A stretch of 64,000 nt of DNA. It comes from Novosphingobium clariflavum. GTDB lineage: Bacteria; Pseudomonadota; Alphaproteobacteria; Sphingomonadales; Sphingomonadaceae. Location: contig NZ_JAPCWC010000001.1 of assembly GCF_026420865.1 (NCBI RefSeq), positions 434,001 to 498,000 of the forward strand, written 5' to 3'. This document shows, one piece after another, positions 25,131 to 34,082 of the stretch (the first letter of the stretch is position 1; every line of letters starts with the position of its first letter). The position numbers were made by a program, and so were the translations under genes. The notes beneath the pieces were generated by a model. The model was not told where the DNA came from. It saw only the letters and a list, made by a program, of their open reading frames with translations, and searched no databases.

Positions 25131-25208
25131 CAACGTTGCTTCACGGTTTTCCGACAAGGCGCCATGCGCCGCTCCCGCTTGCCGCCGCCCCAGGAGCGAC
25201 CGCCTAGA

Positions 25209-25385
25209 TCAGTTGGCGAGAGTGCTTCCAGCCTTGCGGCGGCGCCAGGCATGGTCGGCGATAAGCCCCAGCGCGGCCATCGTCCCGCCGGTCAGGCCCG
25301 CCGTGCTCAGCGCGACGATCACCGGCTGTGCCATGTTGGCGTAAGGCCGGGCACGTTCATTGAGGCTTTCAATCATCCGGGTCAT
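25209..25385 (-). CDS. Small membrane-anchored protein (58 aa)
   Basis: ATG 25385 has AGGAG seven bases upstream, and an intrinsic terminator follows the stop, so this short frame looks like a real gene. The protein starts MTRMIESLNERARPYAN and has one hydrophobic helix (PVIVALSTAGLTGGTMAALG). It ends in the basic tail HAWRRRKAGSTLAN. I do not recognise a family. It lies between DUF1275 and a LysR regulator transcribed in the same direction, so it may share the LysR transcript. Confidence 0.7.
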   Translation of the reverse strand: MTRMIESLNERARPYANMAQPVIVALSTAGLTGGTMAALGLIADHAWRRRKAGSTLAN

Positions 25386-25503
25386 GGCGCTGCTCCTGCA
25401 TGGGGTGCCGGGGGCTGCGTCTTATCGGACGTCCGGCTCGCAGCTGCAGATGCGCCTTTTCCGGTTTTCGCGAAATCGCGATAATCTCAATGCAAATGTT
25501 CGA

Positions 25504-26412
25504 TTATCTTGAAATGCGCTGCGGTAGTTCGAGGTCTTCCTCGAGGAAATCGAGGAAGGCGCGGATGCGCGAAGCCATGCGCTGGTGGCCAACGTAGAGC
25601 GCGTGGATCTCCTCGTGATCGCCGGGATTGAAGTCGCCGAGAACTTCCACCAGTCGCCCGGCAGCCAGATCGGCCGCGACGTGGAATTGCCCGAGCCGGG
25701 CGATCCCGCCGCCGGCCACCGCCATGAGCCGCACCACCTCGCCCGAATTGCCGAGAAACGCGGCCTCGACCGGCCGCTGGACAAGCGCACCGTCGATCCG
25801 GAAGGGCCAGCTGTCGAGCGAGCGGCGGAAGCTGAACTGGAGACAGGCGTGCCGGGCAAGATCGCGCGGATGCTCCGGCACGCCGCGCGCCGCGAGGTAG
25901 GCCGGGCTCGCCACCAAGGCCATGGCGCTGCGGCCAAGCTTCTTCGCCTTGAGCCCGGTATCCCGCAGCGGGCCGATGCGGATCGCGACATCCGCGCGCG
26001 CCTCGACCAGGTCGACCAGTTCATCGGCCAGCGCCAGTTCCACCCGCACCGCCGGATAGCGGACCAGAAAGCGCGGCAGGATCGGCAGGAGGCACTGGGT
26101 TCCGAACGGCACCGAGGCGTTGACGCGCAGCGGCCCCCTTGGGGCTTCCTCATGTGCCATGAAGCCGCGCTCCACTTCGTCCACTTCGGCGATGAGCCCG
26201 GACACGCGCTCACGATAGACTTCGCCTTCGGCGGTCAGCGACAAGGCCCGCGTCGTGCGGCTCACCATCTGCACGCCGATGCGGGTCTCCAGTCGGGAGA
26301 TTGCCCGGCTGACCGCCGACGGCGTCAGCCGAAGGGCCCGAGCGGCACCGGCAAAACTGCCCGACTGCGCTACGGCGAGGAAAATCTGCATGTCGCCCAA
26401 GCGGTTGTCCAT
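25504..26412 (-). CDS. LysR-family transcriptional regulator
   Basis: 302 aa. The N-terminal winged helix (about residues 1-65) has GDMQIFLAVAQSGSFAGAAR and LTPSAVSRAISRLETRIGVQ. The effector-binding part (about residues 90-300) has typical VELALADELVDLVEARADVAIR. The C-terminus ends LELPQRISR. It is transcribed away from the SDR gene, and an inverted repeat ATGCA-N9-TGCAT lies 20-38 bp upstream of its start. By the usual LysR arrangement it should control that divergent gene and itself. The inducer is unknown. Confidence 0.92.
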   Translation of the reverse strand: MDNRLGDMQIFLAVAQSGSFAGAARALRLTPSAVSRAISRLETRIGVQMVSRTTRALSLTAEGEVYRERVSGLIAEVDEVERGFMAHEEAPRGPLRVNASVPFGTQCLLPILPRFLVRYPAVRVELALADELVDLVEARADVAIRIGPLRDTGLKAKKLGRSAMALVASPAYLAARGVPEHPRDLARHACLQFSFRRSLDSWPFRIDGALVQRPVEAAFLGNSGEVVRLMAVAGGGIARLGQFHVAADLAAGRLVEVLGDFNPGDHEEIHALYVGHQRMASRIRAFLDFLEEDLELPQRISR

Positions 26413-26431
26413 GGCCGTACTCGTGATTTCG

Positions 26432-26450
26432 ATGCACTTCTAAGATGCAT
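26432..26450. promoter_or_regulatory. LysR-type operator candidate ATGCA-N9-TGCAT
   Basis: ATGCA at 26432-26436 and TGCAT at 26446-26450 form a dyad, flanked by outer TCGA motifs (26429-26432 and 26454-26457). It sits in the 118-bp gap between the divergent LysR and SDR genes. Confidence 0.55.
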
Positions 26451-26530
26451 TGCGTCGATCTAATCATCAATAGCGACTTCGCCTATCTTCCGGTCATCCC
26501 TCTCCCCCCGAATGTAAAGGAATGCCCCAG

Positions 26531-27328
26531 ATGGACCTCAAACTCACCGGAAAGACCGCCCTCGTCACCGGATCGACGGCCGGTATCGGCCTTGCCATCG
26601 CCCAGCGCCTCGCTGCCGAGGGCGTCGACGTCGCCATCAGTGGCCGTAGCCAGGACAAGCTCGACGCCGCAGCCGCCATCGTCGCCGAAGCGGCCGCAAA
26701 CGGCGGCAAGGTACGCCCCGTACTGGCTGATCCGGCTACCGCACAAGGCGCCGAAGCCCTGATCGCCGCCGTCCCCGCCGCCGACATCCTCGTCAACAAC
26801 CTCGGCATCTACGAGGCCAAGCCCTTCACCGAGATCACCGATGCCGACTGGCACCACTTCTTCGAGGTCAACGTGGTGAGCGGCGCCCGCCTTGCCCGTC
26901 ACTATTTCCCGCAGATGCTGGCGAGCGGCTGGGGCCGCGTGATCTTCATCGCCAGCGAAAGCGCACTGGTGATCCCCGGCGAGATGATCCACTACGGCAT
27001 GACCAAGACCGCCCAGCTGGCGATCGCACGCGGCCTTGCCGAGCAGACCCGCGGCACCGGGGTTACCGTCAATTCTGTCCTGCCTGGCCCCACGCGTTCG
27101 GAGGGCATTGTCGAATTCATCCGCTCGGTGGTCGACAACAAGGATGCCCCGGAAGCCGATCGCGAAGCGGAATTCTTCGCCAGGATGCGCCCGCTTTCGC
27201 TCATCCGCCGCCTGATCGAGGCGGACGAGATCGCCGCGCAGGTCGCCCTCCTGGCCAGCCCGCTTGGCGCCATCACCAACGGCGCCGCGATCCGCGTCGA
27301 GGGTGGTATCGTGCCGACCATCGCCTGA
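26531..27328 (+). CDS. Short-chain dehydrogenase/reductase (SDR)
   Basis: 265 aa from ATG 26531; AAGGA lies nine bases before it, whereas the earlier ATG at 26522 touches that site. The Rossmann motif is TGSTAGIG (cofactor binding), with NNLG in the middle and the catalytic Ser (IASES) and YGMTK (Tyr and Lys). The protein is full length for classical SDRs, which oxidise or reduce alcohols and ketones with NAD(P)H. It is divergent from LysR, so probably LysR-regulated. The substrate is not known. Confidence 0.92.
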   Translation: MDLKLTGKTALVTGSTAGIGLAIAQRLAAEGVDVAISGRSQDKLDAAAAIVAEAAANGGKVRPVLADPATAQGAEALIAAVPAADILVNNLGIYEAKPFTEITDADWHHFFEVNVVSGARLARHYFPQMLASGWGRVIFIASESALVIPGEMIHYGMTKTAQLAIARGLAEQTRGTGVTVNSVLPGPTRSEGIVEFIRSVVDNKDAPEADREAEFFARMRPLSLIRRLIEADEIAAQVALLASPLGAITNGAAIRVEGGIVPTIA

Positions 27329-27337
27329 TCGGCAAAC

Positions 27338-27365
27338 GGGCGCAAGCCTCCGCTTGCGCCCGTCT
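27338..27365. terminator. Bidirectional terminator between SDR and GGDEF/EAL gene
   Basis: ACGGGCGCAAGC (27338-27349) pairs with 27354-27365 across CTCC. CTTTCCTTCT follows on the plus strand. It separates two convergent genes. Confidence 0.7.
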
Positions 27366-27375
27366 TTCCTTCTCG

Positions 27376-30201
27376 TCAGGCGTTGACCGCCAAAGCGCGG
27401 CCGACACCTGGCGGCGGCGGCCCCGGGCGGCCGAAATAATAGCCCTGCGCCTCGTCGCAGCCTTCTCCCAGCAGCAGTTGCAACTGCTCATGCGTCTCCA
27501 CACCCTCGGCAAGGACCGGAATGCCAAGGCTATGGCCGAGGGCCAGTACCGCACGGATAATCGCACGGGCCTGATCGCTCTCACGCGATTCCAGCAGGAA
27601 CGACTTGTCGATCTTGATCTTGTCGAAGGGGAAGGAATGGAGCGTGTCGAGCGAGGAATAGCCGGTGCCGAAATCGTCCATCGCCACGCTGACGCCCAGC
27701 GCCTTGATCCGCCGCAGCGAGTGCAGGGCGCGCGTCTTGTCGGCAATGATTGCGGTTTCGGTGATCTCCAGCTCGAGCCGCTGCGGCGACATGCCGACCT
27801 CGTGCAGGATCGCGGTGACCACTTCCGGCAGATCGGCCTGAAGCAACTGCACCGGCGAAAGATTGACCGCGATCTTGTCCTTGCCCGGCCAGGTCACGAC
27901 TTCGGCGCAGGCCGCGCGCAGCACCCATTCGCCGATGCGGATGATCTCGCCGGTTTCCTCCGCGATCGGAATGAATTCGGACGGTGAGATCGTGCCGAGA
28001 CGCGGATGGTGCCAGCGCAGCAGCGCTTCATACCCGCTGACCTCGTTGGTCCGCAGCGAGCGCTGGGGCTGGTAGAGCACCTCGAACTCGTCCCGCGCAA
28101 TCGCCTGCCGCAAGTCGTTGGCAAGCTGGCGGCGGTGGCGCGCACTTTCGTCCATGCCTGCTTCGTAATAGCAGATATGCTCGCTGAAGCTGCTCTTGGC
28201 GCGGTACATCGCAAGGTCGGCGTTGTTGAGCAGGGTCTCGCGATCGGGCGCATCGTCGGGCGACAGGGCAATGCCGAGGCTGGCGCCGATGACCATGCCG
28301 CCGCTGCCGTCCGCGCCATCGCCGGCATGGTCATCGCTGCCGAGCGACGTCAGGCAGTGGTCGATGCGCGCGACGAACTCGGCCAGCTCGCTCTCACCGG
28401 CCGAACGCTTCTGCGCCAGCGGGCGCGCGACGGCAAATTCGTCGCCGCCCAGGCGCGCGGCGATCTCACCCTCGCGCAGGGCACCGGACAGCGCTGCCGC
28501 GACTTTCTGAAGCACTTCGTCGCCAGCGGCGTGGCCCTGCGTATCGTTGATTTCCTTGAACCGATCGAGATCGATGGCAACCAGTGCCACCTGCCTCTCG
28601 CGCGCGACCGCATTGTCGATCTCGAGATCGAGCCAGCGGTTGAAGCTGGTGCGATTGGGCAGTCCGGTCAACCCGTCATGCAGCGCCATGTGCGCGATCT
28701 GCGCTTCGGAACGGCGCCGCTCGGTGATGTCCTCGAAGGTCGTCACCCAGCCGCCGTCGGGCAGGCGCCGACTGGAGATCGACACGGCGAAGTCCTCGCC
28801 GAACTCGCGGATCACCGGGGGCGAATTCTGTACCGAAAGCACCTGTTCGAGCGTGGCGCGCATGACCTCGATGCGTTCCGGCGGAATGTTCGTGCCGCTG
28901 CGCGATTCCATCGCCGCACGGGCCACCTGCTCGAAAGTGGCGCCGGGCAGACAGTCCGCCTCGGACAATTGCCAGAGCTCGGCAAAGCGGCGGTTGCGCA
29001 AGACCAGATGCCCGGTCCCATCGAACAGGCAAAGGCCCTGATGCATATGTTCGAGCGCCGCATCGAGGTGCCGGTTGGCTGTCGCGATGCGGTCCTGGTC
29101 TTCCTTCAGGCGCGTCATATCCCGCGTCAGCTTGGCAAAACCCAGTTGCCGACCGGCCTCGTCGTGGATGCGCTCGATCGTCACGTGGGCCCAGAACCGC
29201 GTGCCATCCTTGCGCACGCGCCAGCCCTCGCCGGTGAACTTGCCATGCTGGGCGGCGGCTGCCAGCGCCCGGGTGGGCATGTCACGCTCCTGATCCTCGG
29301 CGGTATAGAAACGCGCGAGCGGACTGCCGACCACCTCGTCGGCGTGGTATCCCTTGAGGCGCTGCGCCCCGGCATTCCAGTTCGTGACACGGCCGTCGCC
29401 ATCCAGCAGGTAGAGCGCGCTATCTGACAATCCCTTGGCGAGGATGCTGAACTGCCGCTCGCTGATCTTGGCCGCGGCACTGGCGCGGCGCGATACCACC
29501 GAGCCGTAGAGGCAAAGGGCCAATAAAGTAATCGCGATGGTCGCGATCGCGACCGTAATCGTCTCGGGTGAAATGGTCGCCGCCTGCAACTCGAATCGAG
29601 ATGGAACAAGATGAATGGCAGCCATGCCGCTGAAGTGCAAACCGACAATGGCACCCGTCATCAGCAGCACGGCCCCAAGCGCGCTGCCAACACCGCGATG
29701 ATCGATCGCAAGGCGCAAGGCCGGATAGAACGGCAACAGTCCCAAAGTCAGCGAAAGCAGGACATAGGGCCAGCGCCAGGCGATCATGGCGGGCATTTCC
29801 AGCGCGGTCATGCCGAGATAGTGCATCGCCGCGATGCCGCCGCCCGCCAGCAGGGCGCCGAGCACCACGCCCTGCCTGCCGCGGAACCGCGTCACCAGCA
29901 CGAATGCCCCCGCCATCATGGCGGCCACAAGCACCAGCGAGGCGGCGGTTGCCCCGGCGCGGTAGCCGACAATCAGGCCGCGCTCATATCCCAGCATCGC
30001 GATGAAGTGCGTCGCCCAGATGCCGATACCCGAAAGCACGCCGCCCAGGGCCGTCCAGCCGGCGCGTTGCCGCGCGCCGTTCCGTGACGCCTGACGCAGA
30101 AAAAGCACGGCCGTCGTGGCCGAGAGCCAGCAGATGGCCGCTGCAAGTGCGACAAAGCGCAGGTCGTGGTCGTCGCGAATACAGACGAGAATATCGGACA
30201 A
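27376..30201 (-). CDS. MHYT-PAS-PAS-GGDEF-EAL cyclic-di-GMP protein
   Basis: 941 aa beginning at TTG 30201 (MSDILVCIRDDHDLRFVALA). The N-terminal MHYT domain (about residues 1-240) has seven membrane helices and HYLGMTALEMP and HFSGMAAIHL, thought to bind copper or a gas. Two PAS domains follow (about 260-375 and 390-500), the first with GRVTNWNAGAQRLKGY. The GGDEF domain keeps LGGDEF (about residue 585). The EAL domain keeps YEALLRWHHP (about residue 722) and AMDDFGTGYSS. Both catalytic motifs look intact, so it may make and degrade cyclic-di-GMP. No partner gene is adjacent. Confidence 0.93.
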   Translation of the reverse strand: MSDILVCIRDDHDLRFVALAAAICWLSATTAVLFLRQASRNGARQRAGWTALGGVLSGIGIWATHFIAMLGYERGLIVGYRAGATAASLVLVAAMMAGAFVLVTRFRGRQGVVLGALLAGGGIAAMHYLGMTALEMPAMIAWRWPYVLLSLTLGLLPFYPALRLAIDHRGVGSALGAVLLMTGAIVGLHFSGMAAIHLVPSRFELQAATISPETITVAIATIAITLLALCLYGSVVSRRASAAAKISERQFSILAKGLSDSALYLLDGDGRVTNWNAGAQRLKGYHADEVVGSPLARFYTAEDQERDMPTRALAAAAQHGKFTGEGWRVRKDGTRFWAHVTIERIHDEAGRQLGFAKLTRDMTRLKEDQDRIATANRHLDAALEHMHQGLCLFDGTGHLVLRNRRFAELWQLSEADCLPGATFEQVARAAMESRSGTNIPPERIEVMRATLEQVLSVQNSPPVIREFGEDFAVSISSRRLPDGGWVTTFEDITERRRSEAQIAHMALHDGLTGLPNRTSFNRWLDLEIDNAVARERQVALVAIDLDRFKEINDTQGHAAGDEVLQKVAAALSGALREGEIAARLGGDEFAVARPLAQKRSAGESELAEFVARIDHCLTSLGSDDHAGDGADGSGGMVIGASLGIALSPDDAPDRETLLNNADLAMYRAKSSFSEHICYYEAGMDESARHRRQLANDLRQAIARDEFEVLYQPQRSLRTNEVSGYEALLRWHHPRLGTISPSEFIPIAEETGEIIRIGEWVLRAACAEVVTWPGKDKIAVNLSPVQLLQADLPEVVTAILHEVGMSPQRLELEITETAIIADKTRALHSLRRIKALGVSVAMDDFGTGYSSLDTLHSFPFDKIKIDKSFLLESRESDQARAIIRAVLALGHSLGIPVLAEGVETHEQLQLLLGEGCDEAQGYYFGRPGPPPPGVGRALAVNA

Positions 30202-30391
30202 GTGGGGGGGGCTCCGCGAATTTGCGGGGCTGCATTGCAGGAGTTTGTTAACAAATCACCCTAAAAAGCGCCCAGCCGGCAATCGTCCTTCCGGTTTTCG
30301 TCCCGATCTTGCGACGCGTTCAAGCCCGGAGCCGCATCCGGCACGATGCACCGCCCGGGCGGTCAGGCATAATCCCGCCGTGCCCTCCCGC

Positions 30392-31846
30392 TCATGCAAA
30401 GCCGACGATGGCCTTTGTCTCGAGAAACTCCTCCATGCCCTCGATGCCGTATTCGCGGCCGTTGCCCGACTGCTTGTAGCCGCCAAACGGCGCCTGCGGA
30501 TCCCAGGCAGGATGGTTGAGATGGACCTGCCCGCTGCGTATGCGCCGGGCCACGGCTCGTGCCGCCTCAAGGTCGGTGCCCTGCACGTGCCCGCCCAGAC
30601 CGTAGACCGTGTCATTGGCGATCGCCACGGCCTCATCGACGGTGTCGTAAGGGATAATGCAAAGGACCGGGCCGAAGATCTCGTCCTGTGCGATGGCCAT
30701 GTCGGTGCGAACCTCGGAGAACACCGTTGGCCGCGCGTACCAGCCCTGCGCGCATCCCGCAGGCCGGCCGGAACCGCCGCTCAGCACTTTTGCCCCCTCG
30801 GCGATGCCGACCTCGATCATGCGCTGGACACGCTCGTATTGGGCACGGTTGGCGATGGGACCATGCGTCGTCGCCTCGTCGAGCGGATCGCCGAGCACGA
30901 ATGCGCTCACCGTCGCGGCCGCCAGGCGTTCCACTTCGGCAAGGCGGGCGCGGGGAACGATCATGCGGGTCGGCGCGCTGCACGATTGTCCGACATTGCG
31001 CATGCAGGCCGCCACGCCAAGCGGAATGGCCCGTTCCAGGTCGGCATCGGGCAGGACCACGTTGGGCGACTTGCCGCCCAGTTCCAGCGCTACCCGCTTG
31101 ATCGTTTCAGCGGCTGCCTGCGAAACCAGCACGCCTGCGCGCGTCGAGCCGGTGATCGAGATCATGTCCACGCCGGGATGACGCGCAAGCGCTTCCCCCA
31201 CGACCGGGCCCGTTCCCTGGACAAGGTTGAACACGCCCTCCGGCGTCCCCGCCTCCGCCATGACCTCGGCAAACAGCACCGCGCTGAGGGGCGACAACTC
31301 GCTGGGCTTGAGCACCACGGTGCATCCTGCCGCCAGCGCCGGCGCGACCTTGGCGGTGATCTGGTAGAGCGGCCAGTTCCACGGCGTGATGAGCGCGCAG
31401 ACGCCCACCGGCTCGCGGGCGATGGCAGTGGTGCCGCGCAGGCTCGTGAAGGCAAATTCGGCCAGGTTTTCGGCCGCCACCCGGACATGTTCGGCCGCGA
31501 ACGGCACCTGCGCCGCACGCGCGGCGGTGATGGCAGAGCCCATTTCCAGCGAAATGGCCCGCGCGAACAGGTCCGCGCGATCGAGCAGCAGTGCGTGAAT
31601 GCGCCGCAGCAGTGCCACCCGCCCGTCAACCGGCGTGTTCGACCAGCCGTCAAACGCCCTGCGTGCCGCCGCGACGGCGCTGTCGACATCCTCGCCGTCA
31701 CCCAGCGCGATCTGCGCGACTTCGGCTTCGCTCGCCGGATCGATCACCGATGCCCGCCCGCCTCCGTGCGGAGCACGCCAGCAACCGTCAACGAAGATCT
31801 GGTCGAGGTGGCCGGAAGCGGAAAGGTGGGCGATCGGATCGGTCAC
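30392..31846 (-). CDS. Aldehyde dehydrogenase family protein
   Basis: 484 aa from GTG 31846, preceded by AAGGA; the ORF extends further without support. It has WNWPLYQITAKVAPALAAG for cofactor binding, the catalytic Glu in LELGGKSP and the nucleophile Cys in VGQSCSAPTR. The conserved end EFLETKAIVGFA is present. It oxidises an aldehyde to an acid with NAD(P)+. The specificity is not evident, and the gene stands between two unrelated operons. Confidence 0.92.
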   Translation of the reverse strand: MTDPIAHLSASGHLDQIFVDGCWRAPHGGGRASVIDPASEAEVAQIALGDGEDVDSAVAAARRAFDGWSNTPVDGRVALLRRIHALLLDRADLFARAISLEMGSAITAARAAQVPFAAEHVRVAAENLAEFAFTSLRGTTAIAREPVGVCALITPWNWPLYQITAKVAPALAAGCTVVLKPSELSPLSAVLFAEVMAEAGTPEGVFNLVQGTGPVVGEALARHPGVDMISITGSTRAGVLVSQAAAETIKRVALELGGKSPNVVLPDADLERAIPLGVAACMRNVGQSCSAPTRMIVPRARLAEVERLAAATVSAFVLGDPLDEATTHGPIANRAQYERVQRMIEVGIAEGAKVLSGGSGRPAGCAQGWYARPTVFSEVRTDMAIAQDEIFGPVLCIIPYDTVDEAVAIANDTVYGLGGHVQGTDLEAARAVARRIRSGQVHLNHPAWDPQAPFGGYKQSGNGREYGIEGMEEFLETKAIVGFA

Positions 31847-32173
31847 TGGCGATGGTCCTTGCAGTGGAAGCGGGCTCCGGCGGGCAGACAGCTTGCGAGG
31901 CGCCTGCACGGCGGGGCGAACCCGGCCAATCTAGTCGCGTCGGCGCGCGGGCTCTGCCGGAATGGCGCGGTGGACCGCACAAACTGCCAAAATCGCCCGG
32001 CCCGACGAAATGCCGCGTCCTACCTCCTCCGCTCCGTCTTTCTGCAAAAATGTCGCAGGGCGCCATCCCGGCGCAAGAATCGCAAGTTTGTGCCGCCGCG
32101 ATGCATCACAAAAGCAAAATCCACCGGCCAAAGCCCGCAGTCTGACCCTCGACAGGTTCAAGGAGATCCCAAG
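31847..32173. other. Divergent intergenic region, 327 bp
   Basis: It must contain the promoters for the aldehyde dehydrogenase and the metal-uptake operon at 32174. I saw no Fur-like box, hairpin, repeat or small gene here. Confidence 0.4.
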
Positions 32174-32929
32174 ATGGCTACGTGTATGCGCCTAGTGAAA
32201 GTCTCAAGCCTGGCGCTTGCCGCCGCAGCGAGCGTGGCGGCCGTCCTGCCCGCCCAGGCCCATGGCATCTGGTTTGCCCAGCGTGCGCGCCAGCTGGCGC
32301 TCATCTACGGCGTTGGCGCCGACGACCTCGATGCCGTCGCCCGCGAAAGCAAGCTGACGCTGGTCAAGGGGTATGACGAGGACTGGAACGATGTCGACGT
32401 CAAGCTGCGCGATGCCGGCGCCATCCCCGTGGTCGACAGCGACGAGCCGGTTTCCGCCGTGGCCGCGGTTATGGACTACGGCATCTGGACCAAGGACGCC
32501 TCCGGCGAGTTCCACAACAAGGGCCGCGACGAAGTGCCGGGTGCGGGCCTCAGCGAGCACAATTTCAAGTACGCCGTCCATCTGACCCGCATGCCGACCA
32601 GCCAAGTGCCCCTGCTTCCCGGCCAGACGCTGCAGCTGGTGCCGGTGGGCACTGATATTCCGCAAAAGGCGGGATCGCCGATGAAGGTCCGCGTCTATTA
32701 CGCGGGCAAGCCCGCAGCCGGCGCGCAGGTCATGACCGACTACGTCAACGATCCCGACGAAGTGGCCGTGAAGACCGACAAGGACGGCTATGCCACTGTC
32801 AAGGTGCGCAACCAGGGCATCAACGTGCTGATGGCGATCTTCGTCAGCCCCACCGACAATCCCGTGAAGTACCAGCAGCTCGAACACCGCGCCTCGCTGT
32901 CCTTCGTGCTGCCGCACCTGCCCGAATAA
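32174..32929 (+). CDS. DUF4198-family periplasmic protein
   Basis: 251 aa from ATG 32174 with AAGGAG upstream. A signal peptide (LALAAAASVAAVLPAQAHG) leads to a mature His near the N-terminus, then beta-rich domains with VDSDEPVSAVAAVMDYGIWT and a C-terminal carboxypeptidase-like fold (VYYAGKPAAGAQVMTDY). DUF4198 proteins, including NikM-type ones, accompany nickel or cobalt transport systems. It is the first of four co-directional genes with a HupE/UreJ permease, so it probably binds or presents a metal in the periplasm. The metal is not identified. Confidence 0.85.
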   Translation: MATCMRLVKVSSLALAAAASVAAVLPAQAHGIWFAQRARQLALIYGVGADDLDAVARESKLTLVKGYDEDWNDVDVKLRDAGAIPVVDSDEPVSAVAAVMDYGIWTKDASGEFHNKGRDEVPGAGLSEHNFKYAVHLTRMPTSQVPLLPGQTLQLVPVGTDIPQKAGSPMKVRVYYAGKPAAGAQVMTDYVNDPDEVAVKTDKDGYATVKVRNQGINVLMAIFVSPTDNPVKYQQLEHRASLSFVLPHLPE

Positions 32930-32960
32930 CGCCCCCTTCGATCGCACAGGAACCTCTGCC

Positions 32961-33344
32961 ATGAACACCAAGCGTATCGCCGCCCTGCTCGCGGCCTCCC
33001 TCGTTCTTTCCGCCCCGGTCGCCAGCTTCGCGCACGGCAGCATGAAGCCCCAGCACGGCGGCATCGTCGCCATGTCGGGCGAAATCCTGGTCGAACTGGT
33101 CAAGGGCCCCAAGGGCGTGAGCTTCTTCGTCACCGAAGAGGACGAGCCCGTGTCCGCCAGCGATTTCGACGCCAAGGCCACCGTGACGGTGGCCGGCAAG
33201 AAAACCCAGGTCACGCTCGTCCCCGCCGGCGGCAACCGCTTCTCCGCGCCGGGCCTTGTCGCCCCCAAGGGCGCCAAGGTGGTGGTCGCCCTGGTCGGCA
33301 AGCGCGATCAGGCCAAGACTTTCGCCTCGTTCACCGCGATCTGA
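32961..33344 (+). CDS. Small periplasmic protein of the HupE operon
   Basis: 127 aa with a signal peptide (IAALLAASLVLSAPVASFAHG). The mature N-terminus is HGSMKPQHGGIV, holding several His near the start, followed by a beta-rich domain (GKKTQVTLVPAGGNRFSAPG). This arrangement is seen in proteins that accompany metal-handling operons, but I do not recognise a named family. It follows the DUF4198 gene by 31 bp and precedes the permease by 2 bp. A metal-chaperone role would be inference. Confidence 0.75.
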   Translation: MNTKRIAALLAASLVLSAPVASFAHGSMKPQHGGIVAMSGEILVELVKGPKGVSFFVTEEDEPVSASDFDAKATVTVAGKKTQVTLVPAGGNRFSAPGLVAPKGAKVVVALVGKRDQAKTFASFTAI

Positions 33345-33346
33345 CG

Positions 33347-34081
33347 GTGGGCCGCGCGCTATCCTTCCTGCCTGACAGGCTGACGCTTCAGGCAAAAACG
33401 GGCGCGGCGCTGATCGCCGCGCTTGTCCTCGCCCTCATCGCCTCGGTCGCCAAGGCTCACGGCGTCGCCGAAAACGACGCTGCCTTCATCCAGGGCACCT
33501 CCGGGGTGAACATCATCCCCTACATGTATCTCGGCGCCAAGCACATGGTGACGGGCTACGACCACCTGCTGTTCCTGTGCGGCGTGATCTTCTTCCTCTA
33601 CCGGATGAAGGACGTGGGCGCTTACGTGACGCTGTTCGCCATCGGCCACAGCACCACGCTGCTGCTGGGCGTGATCTTCGACATCCGCGCCAATCCCTAC
33701 ATCGTCGATGCCATCATCGGTCTGTCGGTGGCCTACAAGGCCTTCGACAATCTCGGCGGTTTCAAGACGGTCTTCGGCTTTTCGCCCAATCCCAAGGCGG
33801 CGGTGCTGATCTTCGGCTTCTTCCACGGCTTCGGCCTGGCGACCAAGCTGCAGGACCTGACGCTTTCGCGCGACGGCCTGGTGCCCAACCTGGTGGCGTT
33901 CAACGTGGGGGTCGAGATGGGACAGCTCATGGCGCTTTCGCTGATCCTGATCGCGATGAACCTCTGGCGGCTGACCCCCAGCTTCCGCCGCAGCGCCATC
34001 ACCGCCAACGCCGCGCTGATGTGCGCGGGTTTCGTGCTCGTGGGCTTCCAGCTCACCGGCTATTTCACCAAGGGAGCCTGA
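33347..34081 (+). CDS. HupE/UreJ-type metal permease
   Basis: 244 aa from GTG 33347. About seven hydrophobic segments are visible. The N-terminal HMVTGYDH fits the HX5DH metal-binding motif described for HupE, and the other family signatures GHSTTLLLG, FFHGFGLA and NVGVEMGQ are present. HupE/UreJ proteins are nickel or cobalt permeases; here the neighbours (DUF4198 and a siderophore-type receptor) fit uptake of a metal. There is no hydrogenase or urease gene in the window. It lies 2 bp from the preceding gene and 1 bp from the next. Confidence 0.88.
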   Translation: MGRALSFLPDRLTLQAKTGAALIAALVLALIASVAKAHGVAENDAAFIQGTSGVNIIPYMYLGAKHMVTGYDHLLFLCGVIFFLYRMKDVGAYVTLFAIGHSTTLLLGVIFDIRANPYIVDAIIGLSVAYKAFDNLGGFKTVFGFSPNPKAAVLIFGFFHGFGLATKLQDLTLSRDGLVPNLVAFNVGVEMGQLMALSLILIAMNLWRLTPSFRRSAITANAALMCAGFVLVGFQLTGYFTKGA

Positions 34082-34082
34082 C

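Noticed and set aside
30116-32173. The long frame upstream of the DUF4198 start
   Set aside because: It is antisense to the aldehyde dehydrogenase. The true start is ATG 32174 with AAGGAG and a signal peptide.
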